A stretch of 64,000 bases of DNA, taken from NCBI RefSeq assembly GCF_002878395.1, contig NC_061121.1, forward strand, positions 47,135,127-47,199,126, given 5' to 3'. The DNA is from Capsicum annuum. Taxonomy: Eukaryota > Streptophyta > Magnoliopsida > Solanales > Solanaceae. A program made the translations under genes and the position numbers. Below the pieces are notes generated by a model. That model saw only the letters and a list, made by a program, of their open reading frames with translations, ran no database searches and was not told the origin of the DNA. This document shows, piece after piece, positions 43,246-55,534 of the stretch. Position 1 is the stretch's first letter; every line of letters begins with the position of its first letter.

Positions 43246-44188
43246 ATATAAATTTCACCTCCTTCTCCAAAAGTTTGTATATAGGATTAGTATTTTTACA
43301 TATCCTTGATGAACCTCCTATAAAAGCCAGCATGATCCAAAAATCTTTGAATACCTTTTACTAAGACCGAGGAGGTAATTTTTCAATCACCTCAATCTTT
43401 GCTCTATCCAACTAATACCCTGCTTTGATATTTTATGACTGAGAATAATACCTTTCTCTACCATGAAATGGCACTTCTCCCAATTCAGTACCAGATTGCA
43501 CACCTCACATCTTTGGAGTGTGTGGGCCAAATGGGCTAAGAAATTATCAAATGAGTCCCCAACTATTTAAAATTCATCCATGAATACCTCTATACTGTCC
43601 TTCACTATGTCAAAAAATATAAACATCATATATCTCTAAAAGGTGGCGGAAGCATTGCATAGTTCGAACGTTATCCTCTTGAGTAGAAAAGTCCCATAAG
43701 GACAAGTAAAAGTCATATTTTCCTGTTATTTAAGAGTAGTCGAAATTTGATTAAAAGTACCCATCAATAAAATAGTACCAACCCCTGCCTACTAGTCACT
43801 CAAGCATCTGATCTATGAATGGCATAGGGAAATAGTCATTTTGAGTCCAAGTTTTCAGCTTCCTATAATCCATCCATACACTCCATCCAGTAACCAGTCT
43901 TTTGGACACCAATTTATTCTTCTTATTTGGGACTACTGTGATCCTACCCTTCTTAGAAACACATTGAACCGGGTTGACCTACTTACTGTCCATAGTAGGG
44001 TAAACCACTCCAGCATCCAACCAATTGATGTTTTATTTTTTCACTACCACTTGTATAATAGGATTCAACCTACACTAGTGCTCAATACTGGGTATAAATT
44101 TTGGTTCAAGCTATATCTTATGAGTACAAATACCGGGTTGAATCCCCACATTGTCTGCAATAGTCTATCTTATGGCCCTCTTGAACCT
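43246..44188 (-). pseudogene. Element C reverse transcriptase
   Basis: In several minus-strand frames I read NWLDAGVVYPTMDSK, VNPVQCVSKKGRITVVPNKK, VTGWSVWMDYRKLKTWTQND and FPMPFIDQMLE, then a shifted palm with the IDGYF/SNFDYS region and a C-terminal VIEKLPPRS. WLDAG(I/V)VYPISDS, VQCVPKKGG and WRVCMDYRKLN are hallmarks of Tat/Athila RT. The catalytic Asp pair of the palm is damaged near 43570-43600. Many stops. Confidence 0.85.
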
Positions 44189-45362
44189 CTACAACACTAA
44201 GATCAATGCTTCAACCTGTGTCTCTAAAAATTCAGCAGTAACAATGACTGGCAAGGTATTGTTGGCCCTCAAAAATGCATAATGCAGGTGAGATGGGAGG
44301 GCCTTCAATTCCAAAATCGGTAGGTTCTCAATAGATGGTTGAGATAGAAGAGCGGTTTTTTTCTTAGGATCATGATCAAGTTTCTTCGAAGCATAATTAT
44401 AAGAACCTCTACCATACAATGCACTCTCCATCTTATCATACTCATCAATGCTATCGTTGTCAAAGTTTATGATAACCACTACTAACGCCTCAACCCTAAG
44501 TCTGTTTTTAATAGACACAGTCACTGTATCATCATCAACAGTATCAATCATGGATACCACTCTCATGTCTTTCAACTGCCACATATACTGCATACATTAA
44601 AATTAACTTGCTCATTATTGAGTCTGAACTTTATTTGCCCATCTTCATGTTAACCAAGGACCTACCCGTAGCTAGGAAAGGCTGTCCCAAGATAATAGGG
44701 ACTTAAAAGTCAAACTCATAGTCAAGGATCATAGAATCAGTTGGGAATATGAAGGATTCCACCCTCATCAAAATATTACACAAAATAGCAACCAATTTTT
44801 TCATAGTTTAGTTATCCTTCAATTACCTCATGGATGTAGGTTTGGGTGCCCCCAATCCCAACTACTTGTACACTACCAACGATATCATATTGATATTGTC
44901 CCCTAAATAACATAAAGCTTGAGAGAAATTGAAAGACCCAATGGTACATGATATAGTAAATTCTCCAAGTCCTTTTTTTCTCAATCAACGATCGAGAAAC
45001 AACAACACTACAATGATGAACATTATCAATGGACTCAATACTCATTGTCTACTTTCTAGAAACCAAATCCTTTATAAAATTAGCATATCCAAGTATCTTC
45101 TATAATGCTTCTACAAGAGGAATATTAACAGACAGTTCTTTCAACATCAATACGAACTTTTGATACTTTCCTTCCTCTTGCTTCTTCTTTAACCTCTAAG
45201 GAAAAGGAAGGGGAGGTCGTAAGATGGTCTTCAATGTTGGCTCGACTACCTTCCCCTTTATTTTATCCTTCTCAACACTTTTATCAACACCCATTAATTT
45301 TTGTGATGACTCACCATAGTTACCAACTTTGTAGATTCTGCTTCGGGTGACTCATCTATTTT
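44189..45362 (-). pseudogene. Element C protease and gag C-terminus
   Basis: 45000-45062 encodes MSIESIDNVHHCSVVVSRSL, then [20 protein letters not shown] with a stop after YK, the retropepsin fold entry. The family reads C-D-L-G-A-S-I-N here, so the catalytic Asp is Tyr and the Ala-Ser is Asp-Asn. Downstream pieces include GQPFLA-like text, MRVVSMIDTVDDD and the linker to RT (IENLPILELKALPSHLHYAF). Upstream, 45190-45260 has the gag-end PPLPFP proline box. At about 45362 the sequence switches abruptly to chromovirus E. Confidence 0.8.
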
Positions 45363-46045
45363 CCTATTGGGAAAAATCCCAAGAAGATCATCGAGAAATA
45401 CTTTAAGAAATTCATTAACCATAAAGATAGATTGCATGGAGGAAGACTCCAAACTGGAATCGTTAACCTGAACTAGATGATACAGGCACTCTTTGGAAAT
45501 TAATTTCTAAGCTCTACGATAGGAAACAAACCTCTCTTTAGGTACTAAGGAACTTCCCTCCCATTCTAATATCGGTTCATTAGGAAAGTGAAAACTGACC
45601 TTTTAGGTCCTACAATCCATAGATGAATAGCACGAATGAAGCCAAGCCATCCCAAAGATTACAAAAAAATCTACCATGTCAAGCTCTATCAAATCCATCA
45701 ATGTCTCCCTATGAAAGATAGACACCACACAATAGATATTTCTAGCAATAACAGAGTCACACACCAAAGTAAAAAAGAGGTCAGAAACTCTTTTGGGACC
45801 AAAATAAAATGTACAGCCACATAAAGGATCACATATAAAAGAGTAGAACACAGATCAAGCAAGTAGTACACATCATGAGAGAAGAGTTGTAACATACCAA
45901 TAACCACATTAGCGGATGCCTCAAATTCTTAGTGAGTAGTAATGCATAGAGATGATTTCGGCCAGTGTCAGTACTAGAAGTGGCGCCCTTTGGTGCAAGA
46001 GCCAAAAAAGTGGTGACCAGAACCTTATTTAACCCCAGTGGCTAA
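45363..46045 (-). pseudogene. Chromovirus E protease and start of RT linker
   Basis: The minus strand reads LLDLCSTLLYV-type text (the active-site region), VSIFHRETLMDLIELDMVDF, FGMAWLHSCYSSMDC, then CLYHLVQVNDSS and MVNEFLKVFLDDLLGIFPN. It is colinear with 6170-6700 of element A. The GMDWL box is GMAWL. The element ends at about 45362, so RT, RNase H, integrase and 3' LTR of E are missing; the break joins it to element C. Confidence 0.8.
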
Positions 46046-47050
46046 CTTAGTTGCAGGATAGCTCCTCTGCATTGTCTAGGATGACCATAATTAAGGAATA
46101 AGTTCCTTTTCTCATCATAATAACCATGGTAAAGTTGTCCACAAAATTGGCAAAGTGGATAGGGTGGGGCTGACAGAGCTCCACCAGCCCGAGTCTGGGC
46201 TCCCTATGCCTTATGACCACTACTATCCTAAAAATGACAATCACCAGATGGCTTAGGATAACGAACTCTAGCCAAAAAATATGAATTATAATTTTCCCAA
46301 GTCTTCTTCTTAGTCCACTATCTACCATATCTCCCACTATTCTACTGCTCTTCACCTACTCTGAATACCTGAACTTATTCTGCCTCTCTCCCATTTTAGC
46401 CTATCTCTTTTTCTTATCTTCCACTTATTTCATATAAACCACAAGTCTAGAGATGTCTATATCATTGTTCAATATTGAAGTCTTACACTTCAATACTAAG
46501 TCACGAGACAAACCAGAAGCAAATTTCCTCATCTTTGATCTTATGTTAGACAATAACTCTGGGGCAAAATGATACAACTACTGAAATTTTAGGGCGTACT
46601 CTTTTACACTCATCTTGCCCTACTTAAGGTTCGCAAACTTCTCAACTGTAGTTTCCCTCAATTATTAAGGAAAGAAATGATCGAGAAAAATACATAAAAA
46701 TTCATCCCACACCATTGGCTCAACATCATCACCTCTAAACTACTCTCACTCCTCATACCACTGATAAACTATATCTCTTAATTGATATGAATCAAACTCT
46801 ACATCTTTGAAATCAGTAACAAGCATCACCCTAAATATCTTCTCCAACTTATCAATAAACCCCTGTGGATCCTTCTCAACCTTATAGTTTATAAAGTTTG
46901 GGGGATGCAACCTCAAAAACTGGAAAACTTGAGTGACCTCAAATGAAGGGGCAACAGAACTAATATGATCAGACTGGTGAGACTGAGATGCTACTAATTG
47001 AGTAAGCAGGTGAATAAATGGTGGAACTCCATGTTAGAGATATATCCCTG
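46046..47050 (-). pseudogene. Chromovirus E gag
   Basis: Same layout as gag of A but without inserted LTR. A damaged capsid domain lies at 46680-46930 (HPP.FINYK, DPQGFID-like, FRVMLVTD, VEFDSYQL), then a helical/basic region (46400-46680), then a zinc knuckle near 46130 with CQFCGQLYHGYY, where Cys-x2-Cys-x4-His is kept and the last Cys is lost. Several stops and shifts. Confidence 0.75.
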
Positions 47051-47265
47051 AGACATTTGAGCATAAATACCATCATCTTTGAAAGCCTGGAAAGGATAAG
47101 TAGGGATCGATAGAACCCACATGGAGTAGTACAGTTAAGAGCCCTAGACCAAGAAATATTTCTAAATACCTTATAGCCTCCTCCTTATAAGCGTGGTGTG
47201 TGCTATACCTATAAAAGAGACTCTACTCGACACGGCTTTGTGGATACCCAAAGACCTTAAATCGT
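47051..47265 (-). other. 5' leader of chromovirus E
   Basis: Related to 12957-13211 of element A; both lead into the PBS through CTATAC/CACACC..ATAAAAGAGACTC-type text. No coding frame. Confidence 0.6.
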
Positions 47266-47278
47266 GCTCTAATACCAA
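47266..47278 (-). other. Primer binding site of chromovirus E
   Basis: The minus strand reads TTGGTATTAGAGC, one transition from the site complementary to initiator tRNA-Met. Confidence 0.8.
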
Positions 47279-47281
47279 GCT

Positions 47282-47422
47282 TGTCATGACCCAAACTAGG
47301 ACCTAGTTATGATGGATATCTTAATCCCACTATGAGCTGAAGTCCACCCCTTTAGCCTAATATTTAGAGCATAATAAAGATAAATACTGAAAGACAATCA
47401 TAGATAGAAATAAATATAGATA
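47282..47422 (-). mobile_element. 5' LTR of chromovirus E, PBS-side part
   Basis: On the plus strand it begins TGTCATGACCCAAACTAGG, matching 13228 onward. The LTR continues at 57854 after copia F. Joined length is about 1.88 kb, close to the 1.86 kb of the LTR of A. Confidence 0.8.
47418..47422. repeat. Left target duplication of copia F
   Basis: AGATA, identical to 57849-57853. Confidence 0.75.
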
Positions 47423-48162
47423 TTCTATACGTAGTTTTGATAATGAGCAACTAAACCACGAGGCACCAAGTCCTTGAACATGAAAAGTATCATACATCTA
47501 GCACACAGTATCTGTATAATTTTTTCCTCTTATGTAACAAACTTATAAGTGCTATTTTGTATCGACATGGACAACTGGTCCAATGATATTCCATTCCTAA
47601 TCATCACCCAGCTATAAAGATAAAAAAAATGCCTCTTCAATAATTGTTTTTGGCAATTCTAAAGAGTGAAGTGAGATTGGCAAAACCCAATTCAAAAACT
47701 GCTCAAGTTCTAAGTTGATTATATGAGCTTATACTGAAATTATTCTTGAGTGCTGATTTGTAAAAGAAGTACTCATTTTATAAGAGCAGTGTTTTCCTTA
47801 AAGAGAGTTGATTAGGTAGAGTTATCTATGCTTGCAGCTAATTAGAGGTAATCAGTTGAGAGAGTCCTTGGTAGAGTTACCAAGATGAGCTTGTAGTAGA
47901 GTTACTATTAGAGAAACGAGCCTAAAGGTAGTCTGAAATCTTACTGTGATCAAGAGATTGATTATAGTGTATTTGGAGGTGCTTGGAGGGCGAGCCATGG
48001 TTTTCCCATTCTAGGTTTCCACGTAAATATTTTATGTTTTTAATCTTTTTACATTGCCTTGAATTCTCAACATCTTATAATTGCACTACAATTCTATTGC
48101 TTGTAATTGATCCTGAGAGACCTGGCCCCTCACTATGTGGTGCTACCCCCAAGGGTTTAACA
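47423..48162 (+). mobile_element. 5' LTR of copia F (740 bp)
   Basis: It begins TTCTATACGTAGTTTTGAT and ends GGGTTTAACA. It pairs with 57109-57848, also 740 bp, beginning TTATTATGCGTAGTTTTGAT and ending GGTTCAACA. The first bases differ, and the true TG start may be the TGCGTAG/TACGTAG position five or six bases in, but the equal lengths and perfect AGATA duplication favour these limits. Confidence 0.8.
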
Positions 48163-48164
48163 AT

Positions 48165-48175
48165 TGGTATCAGAG
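48165..48175 (+). other. Primer binding site of copia F
   Basis: TGGTATCAGAG, three bases after the LTR end, complementary to initiator tRNA-Met. Confidence 0.85.
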
Positions 48176-48520
48176 TGGGTTCACTCTAAAAGGTTCATAC
48201 CTGGAGTATTCTAGTCATTATAACTGCTATGACTGAACTAGGGGTGGAAAGAAAAAAAAAAGAGAAGAGCTATAAAAATAAGATGGTCTGCATAGCCAAA
48301 ACAATGATCAAAATCCTAAAAAAATAAGAAGAAAGAATGTAGTTAACAATATAATTAAGAAGGTGTTGGCTGAACGGGAAGTATCCTTAAGTAAATCTGA
48401 GAAAGATAAGGAAAATAAAGATGGTCGCATGCTGAAAATAGTAAAAAGAGGATAATCTCAGCTTCCTGTATCTCTCTAATGGCCACTACTAAAGAAAAGG
48501 AAGAAAATGTGATAAAAAGG
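48176..48520 (+). pseudogene. Copia F gag remnant
   Basis: Only about 350 bp separate the PBS from the protease, too short for a Tork/SIRE-type gag. A Lys-rich stretch (KKVLAEREVSLSKSEKDKEN) at about 48358-48420 is readable. Most of gag, including the zinc knuckle, has been deleted. Confidence 0.5.
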
Positions 48521-49058
48521 AGATGACAACAAAACTGGTTTATGGATAGTGGCTATTCTAGACAAATGACTGAGAGGGTTGATTGTTTTCTCATTCTCAA
48601 GACACTTTAAGGGGGAGGTGTGTCCTTTGGAAATAGGAAAAAGGAATACATCCAAGATGTTGGAAAAATTGGCAAATCATCTCATCATGCAATAAAATAT
48701 GTGTATTATATAAATGGGCTAAAATAAAGTCTTCTAATTATTCCTCAATCTTTGATAAGGTAAATGAGGTAAAATTCTCATCTAAGGGATACACTGTATT
48801 AAGCATGAAATTTGGAAAGATTATTCTCAAGGCCAGAAGAATTAAGAACATGTACGTAACTGATCTAGACTTTGTGGCCGATGGAGAATTAACTTGTTTA
48901 AGTGCACAAAGTGAAGATACAAATTTTTGGCACAAAATATTAGGGCATGTGAGTTCCTCATTATTAAACAAGCTGATCTCAAAGGACCTGGATCATGGTC
49001 TGGCAAAGCTAAAATTTCCAAAAAACAAAGTTTGTGGTGGGTGTGTTAAAGGAAAATA
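48521..49058 (+). pseudogene. Copia F protease and integrase zinc-binding domain
   Basis: WFMDSGYSRQMT at about 48535 is the copia protease active site (DSG kept). It is followed after shifts by GGGVSFGNRKKEYIQ and GKIGKSSHHAIKYVYY. The open block 48805-49059 gives KFGKIILKARRIKNMYVTDL and then FWHKILGHVSSSLLNKLI ... VCGGCVKGK, the HHCC zinc-binding entry to integrase. A Tork/SIRE-like copia polyprotein with stops at several places. Confidence 0.85.
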
Positions 49059-49847
49059 GATTAGATCGTTTTACAAACTGAAGAAGCAAGTAAGTACTTC
49101 CAGACCCCTTGAAATACTTTATATGGACTTATGCAAACCCATCAAAGTCCAAAGTAGAGGAGGGAAGAAATATGTGTTGGTTATTGCAGATGACGATTCC
49201 AGGTTCACTTTAGACAATGTTTATAAAAACCAAGGATGAAACATATGGGGTTCTTATAGCTTTTGCCAAGAAATTCCAAGTGAGGCTAAATTGCTAAATT
49301 TAGGCCTGATCATTGGACTGAATTTGAGAATTCTCAAGTTGAGGAATTCTATAATGAGCATGAAATAAGTCATGACTTTTCAGCTCCTAGAACTCCTTAA
49401 CAAAATGGAGTTGTTGAAATAAAAAATAGAACACATATAGAGATTGCAAAGACTATTCTAATTGATAATGGTCTTCCAAAGAATTTTTTGATTGAAGTAG
49501 TGAATATTGATTATTATGTGACTAATAGGTGTTTAATTAGATCACTTCTGAATAAAACTCCAGATGAGCTGGTATTCAATAGAAATCCTAGAATAGACTA
49601 TTTCAAGCCTTTTGGATGCCAGTGTTTTGTGCTAAATAATGGGAAGAGAGAATTGGGAAAAATTGATTCCAAGAGTGATGAGGTTGTGTTTGTAGGCTAC
49701 AACTTAATTAGCAAGGCCTACAGAGTGTTTAACAAAAGAACTCTATGTCTTGAAAAAAGTATTCATGTGATCTTTAATAAGTCAGGAAGACAAATGAACA
49801 CTGGAGATGGTGAAAGCTCAGAAGATGAAGAACTCATTCCTGTTTAA
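49059..49847 (+). pseudogene. Copia F integrase core
   Basis: Blocks read LEILYMDLCKPIKVQSRGGK and KYVLVIADDDSRFT (first catalytic Asp region), APRTPQQNG-like text (APRTP.QNGVVE) with the Glu near 49395-49420, then 49488-49847: MIEVVNIDYYVTNRCLIRSL, then PDELVFNRNPRIDYFKPFGC and VFVGYNLISKAYRVFNKRT. The second Asp region (49290-49380) is shifted and partly lost. The ordinary copia order is kept. Confidence 0.85.
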
Positions 49848-51200
49848 AGGGATGTTATCACTGAAGAGGATAAACAAGGGATCAATGATGTAGATGAAAT
49901 TGATGACGAGGATGATAATCCAGGATCTGAGCCACAAATTCCAGCTCTACTAGAAGAACAATCAGGATAAACCAGTCAGAATTCATAGGGATTTGGTCCA
50001 AGTGGTATAAATCTCAAAAGGCAAAGTTTGAGACACAAGTCCTTTCATCCCTTTAAGAACCTGACTACACCCTTGTAAACAGCAGTCCAAACAAGAGCTC
50101 AATCTAGGAATATTATGGCATTTTCAACCTTTTTATGTTAAATTGATCCTAAGAATATAATAGAGGCCCTGAAAGATGTTGATTAGATTAACGCAATGCA
50201 AGAAGAATTACATTAATTTAAAAGAAGCAAAGTCTGGCATCTAGTCCCCAGGCCTATTGATAGAACAATTATTAGGACTAAATGGGCGTACAAAAATAAG
50301 TAAGATGAATATAGAACTATCAATAAAAATAAGGCAAGGTTGGTTGTTCAAGGTTATAACCAGAAGGAAGGAATTGATTATGATGAGAACTTTGCTCCTG
50401 CAGCAAGAATAGAAGCAATTAGAATTATTGTTGCATTTGTTGCATATATGGGATTCAAACTATTCTAGATAGATATCAAAAGTTCCTTCCTGAATGGAAA
50501 TCTCAAAGAAGATGTATATGTCAAATAGATACCAGGCTTTGAAGATGCTAATTTTTTTTCATCGTGTACTTAAATTAGAAAAATCTTTTTAACGGGTAAA
50601 AGCAAGCACCAAGGGCTTGATATGAGAATTTCAAAAGATGGAAAATCGACAATACTCTATACCTAAAGACCAGGGGTAGCAGTCTATTAATTGTTCAGAT
50701 ATATATTGATGATACAATCTTTAGAGCTACTTCTGAATCCACAAGTGAAAAATTTGCTAAACTGATGGAAAGTGAATTTGAGATGATCATAATAGATAGA
50801 TTGAGCTTCTTTCTAGGTCTCCAGATTAACAAACTTCTCAGGGGACAATGATCTGCCAGGAAATATATATCAAGGAGCTACTGAAAAAGTATGACATGGG
50901 AGATGCCAAACCAATTGATACCCCAATTGGAATCAACACAAAAATAGATAAAGATGAGTTAGGTCCTTCAGTGAATAAAACAATACATAGAGAGATTATT
51001 GGATCTTTGCTATATCTTACTGCAGTAGGCCTGACATTGTTTTCAGTGTAGGAATGTGTGCTAGATTTCAAGCATGCCCAAAGGAGTCTAATCTGAAAGC
51101 TGCAAAAAGAATTCTTAGGTATCTGAAGGGTACAGGGGACCTTGTCCTTTACTATCCATTAGGAGATAGTTTTGACTAAGTACGCTATGCTGATACTGAC
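49848..51200 (+). pseudogene. Copia F linker and reverse transcriptase
   Basis: An acidic linker follows (DVDEIDDEDDNPGSEPQIPA). RT starts near 50150 with ALKDVDWINAMQEEL-type text, [33 protein letters not shown] and DIKSSFLNGNLKEDVYV. The catalytic segment reads VQIYIDDTIFRATSE at about 50695-50740 (Y-I-D-D kept). FFLGLQI and, at 50848-51051, IYIKELLKKYDMGDAKPIDT with HREIIGSLLYLTA follow. Stops and deletions around 50560-50640 remove part of the palm. Confidence 0.85.
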
Positions 51201-51643
51201 TGTGTTGGATATTTAGTAGATAGAAAAATCAAATCAGGAATGGAACATTTTCTTGGCTCATACTTAATTTCTTAGGGTTTGAAGAAAGAAAATTTAGTTG
51301 CTTTATCTATTGCTGAGGCTGAATATATTGCAATAGCTTATTATTAGGCACAACTGCTATGGATGAAGCAACAATTAAAAGACTTTGGTATTGTCCAAAT
51401 ACCATATCTCTAATGTGTGATAATATAATTTCCTTAAACATGGCCAAGAATCCAGTGCAGTATAAGAGGACTAAGCATATTGATGTGAGGCATTACTTCC
51501 TAAGAGACAATGTTGAGAAAAGAGCAATCTACATGAAGTTCTATAAGACTGAGGACCAGATAGAAGATATCCTTACTATGGCGCTACACAAGGAGCAATT
51601 TGTTAAGAATGGGTTGAGATTAGGCCTGATCAAAATGACCTAA
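51201..51643 (+). pseudogene. Copia F RNase H
   Basis: YADTDCVGYLVDRKIKSG and then ALSIAEAEYIAIAYY (the A.STAEAEY box) lead into LWMKQQLKDFGI-type text. 51359-51643 gives TISLMCDNIISLNMAKNPVQ, KRTKHIDVRHYFLRDNVEK and DILTMALHKEQFVKNGLRLG. These are the copia RNase H and its C-terminal tail, where the family has ADIFTKAL. A stop follows at 51641. Confidence 0.85.
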
Positions 51644-52368
51644 TCTACCATGTGAATCAGTAGTTCTCTACAAAATTAGCTATGATCAGGAGACAGGTAT
51701 CCTTGGCAAAATATATTATTGTTAGTCTAACTCAACATCATACCTTATAGGTATACATACATGAAAATAGCTTTGGAAGAAATCAGATAAAGTCAACACA
51801 AATTTGAGAAGTCACTCAAGAAAGAAGAGGGACCTCATCCCATCTCTCAAGTTAGTATCAAGAATGTGTATATTTTTCTTCTTGTTTTATTAAAAGGGCC
51901 ACTGTCTCTCTCCCTATGTTAGTAAATTTATCTAAGACTACACTGAATCCACTTTTATCTTTGCATTAACCTCATAAAACCTGCTCAACTCAATCATCCA
52001 AATCATTCAAAAATAAAGCCTTTATAGCAATTTCTAAACATCCTATTAAAAGGCACCAGATTTCAAAGGGACCCTGTCCCAAGAAGAAAAATATTTTTGT
52101 GCTAAACTTCGCAGAGATTAAAAAAATCAGGGAAGAGAACATCAAAAATTACATACAATAGAAAAAATGATAAGTTTGAAATAATGGTTAAAATGTTAAC
52201 CAATGATTTACATTTGTTACATGGTCCCAAGATGGCCTCTTATCATCAAACCTTCTCCCACAATCTTCCAACTTTTTCTCCAATTTTTGTGGCCTTTTTA
52301 TGGAACTTAAAGTGAAACTCTTGCACTAAAAAGTGATACATAATCTGTTGGACATGGATGTGTTCTTT
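51644..52368 (+). other. Copia F 3' untranslated part, left half
   Basis: Noncoding sequence after the polyprotein stop. No repeat or domain seen. It resumes at 56624 after solo LTR P3. Confidence 0.5.
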
Positions 52369-54033
52369 TGTAAGACCCCATAAAATTTTAAAGCTTAATT
52401 CAGTCTTTTAAGCTTGTCAAGAGGTCCCAGACTTAGAAAATACTAGCTAGGTTTCCAGACTTAGCCTAATATTCGCCTTCAAAAGTTGACAATCTCATTT
52501 CACCACCTTAACATCTTTTAATGGTACGTATTTTTATCAGTTCATGATTAGGAAGGTCAATAGATTTTTCTAGATAACTTTTAGATATTTTGGAACACGT
52601 TTAGATCATGTTCGGAGTCCCAAAACAGTGGACCAAGGCGATCATAGCACGTCACATCACCAATCACGTAGATCAACATTTATGCAGGCTGACAGAGCCA
52701 AAACTTCTGAGGCTAGATGCAATCATGGTGTGACGCGTCAAGTATCGCATCGCCGCCATCAACGCACCGCGTCGCTTGTAGCGTCGACACCCAATTTTTA
52801 GTCATTAAATGTCCGTATTTTTAAGGGCAAAAAGGTCAATTTCCCATCCTTAGATAAACCCAATAACACGTGATTCAGCCATATTTCACCCAAAATATAG
52901 AGTTTCTCTCAAGAACAAGTTAGGGTTTTCAATTAAGGATTCAAATTCAATACTCAAATTTAAGAATCTCTCCGTCAATCTTTGTAAAATCAGGAACTAA
53001 GGTATGTCAAGTGTTGATTTATGGTTCCCTTTTATCCATGAAGTCCAAGAACTCTCTTTCAAATTATAAAACATGATATTTATGTTGTGGGTTGTTTGTA
53101 ACCATGTTTATCTTGTTGTATGATTCCCAAGTTGGAATCTTTATGTGTTTTAATGAAACTATGTTAGCATGCAAGATGAAATCCATAAATTGAGTTGTTT
53201 ATGATGTGTAATTTGATGATTTCACCTATGCCCTAAGTTGTGCATGTAGGGTGTTTTACAAAATGGCTAGGAGGATAGAAATTGGGTATTTTAGCTCAAT
53301 TGTGTCTCAAATAATAAATGCATACTTTACCCTTATAACCAAGACTGACTTCCATCATATTGTGTGCATTATGAGTATTTGATAAAATATTCATGAGATT
53401 AGGTTGATGAAAGTATGACATGTCTATATGCAATTCCATCCATGTACAATATTATGACAACCATGTGTTTCATGAAATTACCAACTTATTGTATTATGAA
53501 TTGTTGATATTGATTATATGTTCACAAAGTGACAAGTCTTGTCAGTTTCATGCTATAGAGTCCTGGGGGTACTTGTACCTGACAATTTAGATATATGCCT
53601 AGAGCCAGTGTCAGTTTTTATGATACTCTTATTCAAGTCATGATCATTAGAATTCAGTCAGTTACACGACTCAGGAAAACTCAGTAATCTTAGTAATCTC
53701 AGTCAGTTATCTGATCTCAGTGGATTCCGTCAGTAAATGAAATTTAGTGAACTCTATTCAAATCAGCTAAAAGATACTATCAATAATAGTTTAGTTCAGT
53801 TTAAATCAGCTCAATGTCTCATCAGTTGGGAGTAGGATTCAGCACCGAGTGAACCAAGGATGGGGACTCACCTGTTAGTCAGTAGAGGGTATGATCCTTA
53901 GAAGCAATCCTTGTGTTCCAGAATTACGTAGCCAGCATAGGTTGAGATGTACCCTACGAGTTTAGGAATTAGACACCTCATTTAAGTTTTTCCTACTAGA
54001 AGGGATTAACGAAAGAGCTCCTGTCAGAGAGGG

Positions 54034-54038
54034 TTTAC
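54034..54038. repeat. Left target duplication of LTR T1
   Basis: TTTAC, identical to 55530-55534. Confidence 0.8.
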
Positions 54039-55529
54039 TGATGATAGGCGAAATTACGCGCCTATATCAATATATTTTGCCCATATTTTAGCCTAGTTTC
54101 GAGAACTAATTATCTATTTCGTACACTTTTAGTCCTTTTTCCTGTAAATGAGCTAACAAATGTGATTAGGAAAGTTTCAGGTATAAATGATGCAAAATAC
54201 AGCAATTTATGGCTTACTTGACGCAAAAGAAAGCTCACAAACGAGATGGAAAGGAGCTGGACGCATAAAGGACTAAATCTGCTGCATGGAAAATCTGTCC
54301 CGGGCTAAAACAGCATTTCTGAAGACTTTGGGACTTACAGACACAAAGCTGGATTTTTGCCATAATACATTAACCTAGTGCAATTAGGTTATGTGTTTCA
54401 TCATTCTATTTGGATTATAATTTTGTAACCTTACCCTAGTACAATTGGGTCAAGGATTTCATTAGTATATTAGGATTTGGTTATTTATTTTATTAGTTTA
54501 GTAGGAGTAGGAGAGGAGTATTATAAATACCCTATCATGTTAGAGATTTTAAAGGGGGGGAGACATTCTGACAATTCATTCATCTCCTTACAATTAAGAC
54601 ATCTTCCTACAACCCATTCTCAATTCTTCATTCTTCTACTCTTAAATTCCACAACAAGAGAATCGTTACTTGCTACGGAATCACTAAAACCACACGCCAA
54701 ACACCTACTATTCACGCCATCCACCATGCAAAACGTGATATCCTTCGCATTCATGGGTAACTAAATCTCTTAGTTGGGGTTATGGAAGCCGAATGAGTTA
54801 CTATCTATAGCTATGAGTTTGTGAGTTCAAGACAAGTATATTGCTTATATCATTATTCTCTTCATCTTAAATCTACATTCTTTGCGGTTCAAACACAAGA
54901 ACACGCCATTCTAACATCTAACCTGTTCGAGAGAAAGGTTATTTGTCTAGAAAAGAAGACGCATAGACCAACGCCAGTCTAACATCTGACTTGTTCGAGA
55001 GAAAAGTTATTTGTCTGGAAAAGAGATAATGTCAAGGTAGTAGGACACCCTTTCCTATTAAAAAGCTAGTGCCGTACCTGGACTAACTTCTTGGAGAATT
55101 CGTACCGTTAGTCACGCTTTAAGCTCGAGAGAGTTAAAGTGAAATAGTCCTTGTTTAGGTCGAGAGACGCTTGGATTTACCATCGACTACAATTCTCTAT
55201 AAGCAATTACATGTCAAGACTCTACACACTCATAGCCAATAGAGACGTATACCTCAGAAGGTGGACATAACCCCAACGCCTCAATTCTCATTGTTTACAA
55301 CACACGTGACAATCTCTCTTTATTTTGCTATTTTCAGTTCTTACATTCTTGTTTTGGTTACATACTACAATCCCCCCTTTCCTACGAGACTTGCACTAAA
55401 AGTCTAGTAATTTCTCTTGCTTGTTGGCCAAGCTATTCTCTGTGGGATCGATACCCAACCCAGGTTGGGTTCTATATTTGCTAACGACCGCTTTACACTC
55501 CCACGAGAGCTGTAGATTGAGCGTTATCA
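54039..55529 (+). mobile_element. Solo LTR T1, Tat/Athila-like family (1491 bp)
   Basis: It starts TGATGATAGGCGAAATTACG and ends TTGAGCGTTATCA, with perfect TTTAC duplications. It contains TATAAATA at 54522, and near its 3' end CTGTGGGATCGATACCC followed by the perfect hairpin ACCCAACC-CA-GGTTGGGT (55453-55470). Length and the 3' box match the LTR of element C. Open frames such as 54477-54764 show no domain. Confidence 0.85.
54522..54529 (+). promoter_or_regulatory. TATA box of LTR T1
   Basis: TATAAATA about 480 bp into the LTR, followed by pyrimidine-rich leader-like text; probable transcription start region. Confidence 0.55.
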
Positions 55530-55534
55530 TTTAC
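55530..55534. repeat. Right target duplication of LTR T1
   Basis: TTTAC, partner of 54034-54038. Confidence 0.8.
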
